From contig JADKDT010000005.1 in NCBI GenBank assembly GCA_016714465.1, forward strand, positions 1-64,000: 64,000 nt of DNA, in the 5' to 3' direction. The position numbers and the translations under genes are program-made. Under the pieces are notes generated by a model. It was not told the DNA's origin, ran no database searches, and was given only the letters and a program-made list of their open reading frames with translations. This document shows positions 58,146-64,000 of the stretch, in pieces. Source of the stretch: Candidatus Brachythrix odensensis (lineage in GTDB: Bacteria; Chloroflexota; Anaerolineae; J036; Brachytrichaceae). Positions within the stretch are counted from its first letter, which is position 1; each line of letters starts with the position of its first letter.

Positions 58146-61100
58146 ATGAACGGGCGTTTCTTCATTCGTCTGAGCATCGTCGCCGCGCTCTTCGCGCCCG
58201 CGCCCCTTCCCTGGTTGGCCCGCGCCGAGGCGCACGCGAGAGAGCCGATCATGGCCCTGGCCCCACCCGCCGCACCCGGCGGCAGCGTCGACTGGTCACC
58301 CGCCCTGCCCTCCGGACTGATCGGGCAACCCATCACCCTGACCGCCCGGGTGACGAACGCGGGATCGGCGACCGATACCTATCTGCTCACCCTCGCCGAA
58401 TCCTCGGGCGCCATGAGCGCCTTCACCCCCTCCCTGGCCGCCGGCGCAGCCATCGCTTACAGCTTTGTCCTGACCCCGGCCGGCCAGGGCATCCATCCCG
58501 TCACCGCCACGCTCAGCAGTTCAACATACGGGCCGGCCATGACGGCGGTCGCCAGCGTATCGGCCCTCCCCCGGCTGGTCGACCTGCTGACCGTCGCCGG
58601 CACGCCCGACTACGTGCTCGGCGCCGTCACCAGCGCCTTTACGGCAACCCTGTGGAATCGCTCGCCGACCGAGCAGCCCTACACCGTCCGGGTTAGCGTG
58701 ACGACCGCGTCGAACACGAACCTTTACAGCCAGACGTTCACCGGCACGATCCCGCCTGGGGTCAGCGCGGTCGGCGCGGGGAGCCGGCTGTTTGTCGAGA
58801 ATGAGCCGGGCGAATATCGCCTGATCGCCCGTCTGATCGGCGCCGATCAGACCGTCACCAATACGGTCTCGGTCAACACCCTGATCAAGGGCCAGGTTCA
58901 GACCCGCCACGACGCGCTGACCCCGACCAACACCATCAAGCGCCCGGATGCGGCCGAGGCCCTCACCGCCCAGGCCGTCCTGCCGATCGTTCCGCCCGGT
59001 GACGTGACCGTGACGACCGTGCTGACCAGCGAACGGGCCTTCTCGCCCGACGAGTTCGCCGGGGTGGGCGTGCCGATGTCGGGCGGGCTGCAGATCACCT
59101 TCACCCTCACCCCCCAGGCGAACATGGGGGCCGCAGTCGGCGTCGCGCAGATCTACACCGTCCCGCCGGGGCTCTACGACATCCAGATCATCTCGGGCGC
59201 TGTCCGGCCGGGCAGCTCGCGCTACTGGTTCTCGCCGCTGGTGGCCGACAACTACAGCGGCACGACCAACCTGAAGCGCTACATCCTCGGCCTGGGCGAG
59301 GACTACATGACCGGCGGGCACGCCTCGTTCGAGACTGCCAACGCCTACGTGTATGGCGGGCTCAGGAGCTTCAACCGGGTCCGGGTCGCCAACGCCAGCC
59401 AGATGCGCTTCTGGATCTACGATGGCGGCACGCCCCTGCCCCTGCTGGGGCCGGAGCCGGCCGGGCCGCCGGCGAAGCGCGCGCTTCCATATGAACTTCC
59501 CCCGCTGGACGACAAGCCCGCCGAGGCGCCGCCACCCGAGGAGGCGGTGGCCGAGCTTCCCCTGGACCCGGTGACGGCCTCCCAGCGCGAGCCGCCACCC
59601 CTTCCAGCGCTCGACCCAACCGTTGAAGATCTCGAGGCCCTCAAGGCCGCCGAGGCCGCTTCACTTCGGATGGCGCCGATCGAGGACTCGCCGGACATCC
59701 AGGCGCCCGCCGCGCCCCTGGTCAACGTCGTCCTTGTCCAAACCCTCATCGACGATCTCACCGACCAGCCGGTCAAGAGCAGCGCCGGCACGTTGACGGT
59801 TTACAACAGCGCCGGGACCAGCATGGGGGCCAAGGCCTTCACCACCAATGCGAATGGCGTCTTTACCGTCACCTATACCAACCTGACCACTCAGAGCGTG
59901 CGCTTCAATTACTCCGCGCTCGGGCTGTATCTCAACCAGTACCACGACCGGGTCTTCGCCCTCGCCAGCGCTACGCCGGTCACCGTGCAGGTCGACGGCG
60001 CGAACACCCAGACCGTGCGCCTGACGCCCCGCACGCGGCTCGTGGCGACGGTCACCGACGCCGAGACCGGCGGGCCGGCCTTCGGCGCGGCAGGCTCGCT
60101 ATCGGTCTTCTCCGGCACCACCCTCATCGACTTCAAGGCGTTCTCCGTTGACGCCAGCGGGGTCTACACCGTGGTGATGACGCCCACCCTGGCCATCAGC
60201 CGGGTGGTCGTGCTGCGCCACTCGGGGACGATCACCTGGCCGACCCAGTATGTCGACCAGTCCCTGTCGATCAGCGGAGCCCTCTCGATCCCGCTGGTCT
60301 CCGGCGACAACACGGCCGCCTTCACCCTCGCCCGCGGGGTGCAGCTCGTGCACACCCTGAGCGATGCCGCCACCGGCGCCCCGGCCAGCGGCGTGACCGG
60401 CACCCTGGGCATCTACAGCAACACCACCCTGCTGCAAAGCCGGACCTTTGCCGCCGACGCAAACGGGGCGATCACGCTGGCTTTCAGCAGCGCCGTCACC
60501 CAGAACCTGCGTTTCAGGTACTCGGGCATGCCCGGGTTCATCGATCAGTACTATGACCAGAAGATCGCAATTGGCCAGGCGATCAGCCTGCCCGTGGCCT
60601 TTGGCTACAACTCCCTGGCTGTGGCCCTCACCCCGCGCATTCGACTGAAGATCAGCCTGGTCGACGATTTCACCGGCCTGCCCATCACCAACAGCGTCGG
60701 CACCCTCGCCGCTTACACCGGCACCGCCCAACTCGACAGCGAGCCCTTCACCACCAATGGCAATGGCCAGTACACCGCCACCTTTGGCGCGACGATCTGG
60801 TTCTCGGGCTTCACCAAACTCCTGCACACAGGCCTGGTGAACTACGCCGACCAGTTCTTCGACCGTTCGCCATCGTTCAGCGCGGCAACCTATTTGCCGC
60901 TGCGCCCCGGCGACAACGCCTGGGTCATTCGGATGCGTTCAAAGTCGCGGCTCAAGAACAGGCTGATCGACAGCCTCACCGGCGCGCCGATCGCGGCCCG
61001 CCCGGGCACGGTCAGCGTCTACACCAGCACCCAGCGCGCGCTGGCCGAACAGCCCGCCCAGTCCCTCGCCTTTACGACTGACGCGCAGGGCTACTACACG

Positions 61101-63464
61101 GTCACGTTCACGCCCTTGCTCAACCAGAGCGTCTACATCAAGCACGCCTTTACCAGCTTCGTCTATCCCACCCAGTGGGATGACCGCGCCCCGGTCGCCC
61201 AGCTTGCCGCCCAGCGGGTGTTCACCAGCGGGCTCAACACACTGACCACCCTGATCGCCCCGCTCACCCGCCTGCGCGGGCTGCTCATCAACGACGAGAC
61301 CGGGCTGCCGATCACCAGCACCGCCACCACCGTTGACGTCTTCACCGACTTTTCGGCCTCGCCTCTCAACTCGAAGGCCGTCACCACCGACAAGAACGGC
61401 TGGTACACCATCACCTTCGACTACGCGCTCAGCCAAACGGTCAACCTCAAGCATCGCAGCTTCACCAACTACGCCGACCAGTTCGTCGACCGGGTCCGCA
61501 ATCAGGCCGAGGCGACCGACCTCGGCCTGATTGCGGGCACGACCACCCAGACCTTTCAGATCCAGCCGCGGGTCAAGCTCATCAACCGCCTGATCGAAAA
61601 CTTCACCGGCGAGCCCATCACGAACACAACGGGAAAGGTTAACCTGATCGTCAACAACGCCTGGGTCGCCCAGCAGAGTTTCACCACCGACTGGGACGGC
61701 GTCTATACCGTCACCTATGCCTACACCACCTTTGTGAACGGCTTCGCCACGCTCCAGCACGTCAGTTTTGGCAACGGCATCCAGAATCAGTATCTGGGCA
61801 TGACGCCGTTCGTCAGTCAGGCGACAAAGATCACCCTGCATGGCGGGACGAACATCCTGTCTGAGACGCTGATCCTCCCCTTGAAACGCCTGTTCGTGAC
61901 GTTGCAGGATGAACTGAGCGGGTTGCCGATCTCCAACATCACGGGCACGATGTATCTCTATTCGACCACCCTCGGGCCGTCAAACAACTGGAATCGGGCC
62001 TTCGATCTCCAACGCTCGGCGGCTTTCACCACCGACGCATCCGGCATGTTCACCTCGTCCATCACCAAGGTCGACGCGTTTACGACGACCGACAGTTTCC
62101 TCCGCATTACACCGGGCCGCGACTATCTGGACCAGTACAACGACCGGGAAGGGTCGGTCTTTCGCGCCACGCCAATCACGCTGATTGGCAACTACGGCTA
62201 TGTCACGTTCCGACTCGCCCCGCGCCAGCCCATTTCGGGATTCCTGACCATTCGCCTGACCCAGGTCAAACCCATCACCGACAGCCTCTTCCAGCGGATC
62301 GAAGGCGCCATCAACCAGAGCATCCAGCGGATGGGCTTCGATGCCGGCCAGTGGGATTCCAACATCGTCGGCACACTCGATCCGAACAAAATCAACGACA
62401 CGAACAACCAGTGCTACGGCTGCCATGTGCAATCCCAGGCCCTGGTCGGGCTCATCAACACCCGGGCCAAAGTCAAGCCCAGTACCGTCGACATGCGCCT
62501 GGTCGATTGGCTGAGCGACCGTATGGCGACCTGGCAGGCCACCAACCCGCCGGACACTCAGTATCACGGCTCGGTCAGAGAAGATACCTACGGCTACAAC
62601 AACCAGAATGCGCTGGCCGCCTGGGCCTGGGCCGAGCACAGCCGCTGGCAGCGCGCCCACGGCACGGTTGATTCCGATCTGGCCTTCCGCCTGCGCGAGA
62701 GCGCCGACTATCAGTTGCTTCCGACCACTCAGCGCACGATCTCCAACGTCTGGAAGCTCAACACTGATTTGCTGGGGCAATGGTTCGATTCGGCCGCGCT
62801 GTATTGCGGGGCGCCGGCGGCATACAACGTTTCGCCCAACATCACCTATAACTCGATGACCGCCCTGGCCGAGGTGTTCGCGCTGACCGGCGATCCGAAA
62901 TACCGCGACGCGCTCCTGGCCGCGGCCGAGACCCTCACCCGGATCAACTGGCGCGACACCTGCCCAAGCGGCGAGCGCTATCCGGGCTTCGCCGCCCAGA
63001 CCATGCTGGCATTACAGGAGGCCCAGCCCTACATCACCGACCCGGCTTTCGCCAGCCTGGTTCGCACCCACATCATTTCGTATGAGCTGGACTTGCGCAG
63101 CACCCAGCACATCTACACCGGCACGACCAACAACGATGGCGGCTGGCGCTTTGCCAACGCCGGCTCAAATCAGACCTCGGTCTCAGATGTGCTGGTCACC
63201 GCCGCCGCCACCTGGGCCCTGACCCGGCGGGGCGTGAAGCCGAACGACACCGCCGTCCAGCGCGCGGTGGCCTTCCTGCTCAGCCAGCAGAGTTCGATCG
63301 GGCGCTGGGATTCGGTCTATTACGCCAACACGACGATGGCCACCTCGTGGGTCGACATCGCTCTGCCGCTCATTTACGAGACCCTGGGCAGCCTGTATGT
63401 CGATCTCGCCCACGACACGCCAGATGCCGCAACGGTGCTGACTCAGACCGTCACGCGAGCCTGA
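58146..63464 (+). CDS. Giant exported repeat protein with DQYxDR domains and CxxCH-bearing toroid domain
   Basis: A 1,772-residue exported protein. ATG 58146 follows AGGAGG; signal peptide MNGRFFIRLSIVAALFAPAPLPWLARAEA. Residues ~40-430: beta-rich CARDB/COG1361-like segments (TARVTNAGSATDTYLLTLAE). ~435-515: a Pro/Glu-rich linker (LPPLDDKPAEAPPPEEAVAE). ~540-1340: about eight tandem ~100-residue beta domains, each opening L(I/V)D(D/S)xTGxPI and closing in a Q-aromatic-x-D motif (NQYHDR ~597, TQYVDQ ~700, DQYYDQ ~800, DQFFDR ~902, TQWDDR ~1009, DQFVDR ~1111, NQYLGM ~1214, DQYNDR ~1330). ~1410-1772: an alpha/alpha-toroid-like helical domain containing CYGCH (Cys1423, Cys1426, His1427), a c-type haem attachment motif. 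Function unknown; an extracellular stalk presenting a redox or ligand-binding head is a reasonable reading. It lacks the (Y/F)xPxxxR tail of the other exported proteins. Confidence 0.82.
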   Translation: MNGRFFIRLSIVAALFAPAPLPWLARAEAHAREPIMALAPPAAPGGSVDWSPALPSGLIGQPITLTARVTNAGSATDTYLLTLAESSGAMSAFTPSLAAGAAIAYSFVLTPAGQGIHPVTATLSSSTYGPAMTAVASVSALPRLVDLLTVAGTPDYVLGAVTSAFTATLWNRSPTEQPYTVRVSVTTASNTNLYSQTFTGTIPPGVSAVGAGSRLFVENEPGEYRLIARLIGADQTVTNTVSVNTLIKGQVQTRHDALTPTNTIKRPDAAEALTAQAVLPIVPPGDVTVTTVLTSERAFSPDEFAGVGVPMSGGLQITFTLTPQANMGAAVGVAQIYTVPPGLYDIQIISGAVRPGSSRYWFSPLVADNYSGTTNLKRYILGLGEDYMTGGHASFETANAYVYGGLRSFNRVRVANASQMRFWIYDGGTPLPLLGPEPAGPPAKRALPYELPPLDDKPAEAPPPEEAVAELPLDPVTASQREPPPLPALDPTVEDLEALKAAEAASLRMAPIEDSPDIQAPAAPLVNVVLVQTLIDDLTDQPVKSSAGTLTVYNSAGTSMGAKAFTTNANGVFTVTYTNLTTQSVRFNYSALGLYLNQYHDRVFALASATPVTVQVDGANTQTVRLTPRTRLVATVTDAETGGPAFGAAGSLSVFSGTTLIDFKAFSVDASGVYTVVMTPTLAISRVVVLRHSGTITWPTQYVDQSLSISGALSIPLVSGDNTAAFTLARGVQLVHTLSDAATGAPASGVTGTLGIYSNTTLLQSRTFAADANGAITLAFSSAVTQNLRFRYSGMPGFIDQYYDQKIAIGQAISLPVAFGYNSLAVALTPRIRLKISLVDDFTGLPITNSVGTLAAYTGTAQLDSEPFTTNGNGQYTATFGATIWFSGFTKLLHTGLVNYADQFFDRSPSFSAATYLPLRPGDNAWVIRMRSKSRLKNRLIDSLTGAPIAARPGTVSVYTSTQRALAEQPAQSLAFTTDAQGYYTVTFTPLLNQSVYIKHAFTSFVYPTQWDDRAPVAQLAAQRVFTSGLNTLTTLIAPLTRLRGLLINDETGLPITSTATTVDVFTDFSASPLNSKAVTTDKNGWYTITFDYALSQTVNLKHRSFTNYADQFVDRVRNQAEATDLGLIAGTTTQTFQIQPRVKLINRLIENFTGEPITNTTGKVNLIVNNAWVAQQSFTTDWDGVYTVTYAYTTFVNGFATLQHVSFGNGIQNQYLGMTPFVSQATKITLHGGTNILSETLILPLKRLFVTLQDELSGLPISNITGTMYLYSTTLGPSNNWNRAFDLQRSAAFTTDASGMFTSSITKVDAFTTTDSFLRITPGRDYLDQYNDREGSVFRATPITLIGNYGYVTFRLAPRQPISGFLTIRLTQVKPITDSLFQRIEGAINQSIQRMGFDAGQWDSNIVGTLDPNKINDTNNQCYGCHVQSQALVGLINTRAKVKPSTVDMRLVDWLSDRMATWQATNPPDTQYHGSVREDTYGYNNQNALAAWAWAEHSRWQRAHGTVDSDLAFRLRESADYQLLPTTQRTISNVWKLNTDLLGQWFDSAALYCGAPAAYNVSPNITYNSMTALAEVFALTGDPKYRDALLAAAETLTRINWRDTCPSGERYPGFAAQTMLALQEAQPYITDPAFASLVRTHIISYELDLRSTQHIYTGTTNNDGGWRFANAGSNQTSVSDVLVTAAATWALTRRGVKPNDTAVQRAVAFLLSQQSSIGRWDSVYYANTTMATSWVDIALPLIYETLGSLYVDLAHDTPDAATVLTQTVTRA

Positions 63465-63468
63465 CGCC

Positions 63469-64000
63469 GTGTTGGATCTGCCCGGCGGCGAGGAGCGCCT
63501 GTGGGGATATCCGCAGCCCGAAGACCTCATGCTTCGGGTCATCACCTACACCAGCGAATTGCCCGCGATGCAACCGGGCGAGGGCGCGGGCTGCTCCACC
63601 CCGCACCCCAGGTGACCTACACTGTTGAGCCGGGCCAGGCTTCATCGAGCGCCCCGGCACCTATGTCCAGGCCGCCCGGCTGGTCCGAATTGAGCCTGCC
63701 CTCGTCACCGTCCGGCCCGGGGCAACCGCCCGCTTCACCCTGACCATCAACAACCCGTTCCTCGCCCAGCGCGGGTTTGAGTTGGCGATCAGCGGTCTCG
63801 AGCCGTATGGCGGCCTGCCCGGCCTGCTCGTCGTGGTCCCGGGTGGCAGCGCCACCCAGCGCGTCATCGAGGTGAAAGCGCCGGAGTGGATGCCGGCGCG
63901 CGCCGACGGCGTCCGGGTCAAGGCTTCGATCACCGCCGGCGGCGACGCGCTGGAGGACAATGACTTCGCAACCCTGAGCGTTGTGCGCGACTTCGACTTC
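63469..64000 (+). CDS. Exported-type beta-rich protein, 3' end outside window, frameshifted
   Basis: Begins at a GTG just after the giant protein's stop: VLDLPGGEERLWGYPQPEDLMLRVITYTSELPAMQPGEGAG. The frame then breaks near 63592 (continues LLHPAPQVTYTVEPGQ) and again near 63640 (continues FIERPGTYVQAARLVRIEPALVTVRPGATARFTLTINNPFLAQRGFEL). From there it is open to the window edge as GLEPYGGLPGLLVVVPGGSATQRVIEVKAPEWMPARADGVRVKASITAGGDALEDNDFATLSV, an immunoglobulin-like fold of the COG1361/CARDB type. No signal peptide is visible at this start, so it may be a continuation of the previous protein or a separate gene with a wrong start. Low certainty on boundaries, good certainty that it is coding. 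Confidence 0.55.

Noticed and set aside
1..64000. tRNA, rRNA, riboswitch or replication origin
   Set aside because: Looked for clover-leaf ends, T-loop words, rRNA words and DnaA boxes by eye; none convincing.

Overview
The window is a GC-rich (roughly two-thirds G+C by eye), gene-dense bacterial segment. It is best explained as a member of the Chloroflexota, probably an Anaerolineae-like lineage. That assignment rests on several things: a BTAD/AfsR-type regulator, several very large exported repeat proteins, a small 'VLRVWREAG' type protein, three exported proteins with an almost identical C-terminal tail ([AV]-[YF]-[VL]-P-[MV]-[VA]-x-R-stop), and many genes whose only visible start signal is a TAnAAT-like box 6-11 bases before the start codon. 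It is an inference, not a proof. No rRNA, tRNA, CRISPR array or transposase was recognised.

Layout. 1-1.5 kb: right part of an MlrC-like M81 peptidase. 1.5-4.6 kb: an accessory island with an AT-richer VOC-family gene, two VapBC-like toxin-antitoxin modules (the second toxin frameshifted), and two oppositely oriented copies of a ~280-340 bp palindromic element, plus five copies of a 'CCGCAGATTACGCAGATT' repeat. 4.6-9.2 kb: a large Lhr-type helicase carrying two in-frame insertions of an intergenic repeat and a broken 3' end. 9.3-12.2 kb: a PHP-domain phosphoesterase, then on the minus strand a GNAT acetyltransferase, a Fes-like esterase and an unknown protein. 12.4-17.4 kb: an operon fabF-fabH-rifampin-phosphotransferase-like dikinase. 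17.4-24.7 kb: EamA transporter, AP2-like protein, tandem GNAT protein, dppABC-type peptide importer (no ATPase genes), another GNAT, and a DUF1868 2H phosphoesterase. 24.8-31.9 kb: NagZ-type GH3 hexosaminidase, an orphan sucC, an orphan long-form hisG, an M24 peptidase, a ThpR-type 2H phosphoesterase and a family 5 uracil-DNA glycosylase.

31.9-56.9 kb is a minus-strand locus of large exported proteins. It holds two parallel beta-helix proteins, a ~1,960-residue toroid/PKD/FG-GAP protein, and a ~2,280-residue transglutaminase-like/RHS protein with a hydrophobic C-terminal cassette. With them lie a BTAD-NB-ARC-TPR regulator, a YfhO-like membrane protein and a class V aminotransferase. 56.9-58.0 kb holds rnhA and rdgB, divergent around a short palindromic promoter region. 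58.1-64 kb holds a ~1,770-residue exported protein with about eight tandem ~100-residue domains (each ending in a DQYxDR-like motif) and a terminal alpha/alpha-toroid domain with a CYGCH haem-type motif. It is followed by another partial, frameshifted exported-type protein.

Two features cut across the whole window. (1) Nearly every intergenic gap carries a near-perfect inverted repeat (13-27 bp arms). Some lie between divergent genes, where a terminator makes no sense, so many must be mobile or regulatory palindromes. (2) At least nine genes are interrupted by single-base indels, nearly all losses of one base. Most are restored to a full-length family member by adding or removing one base, which points to uncorrected long-read assembly errors more than to real gene decay. 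Coding calls below are given as whole genes where this is evident.
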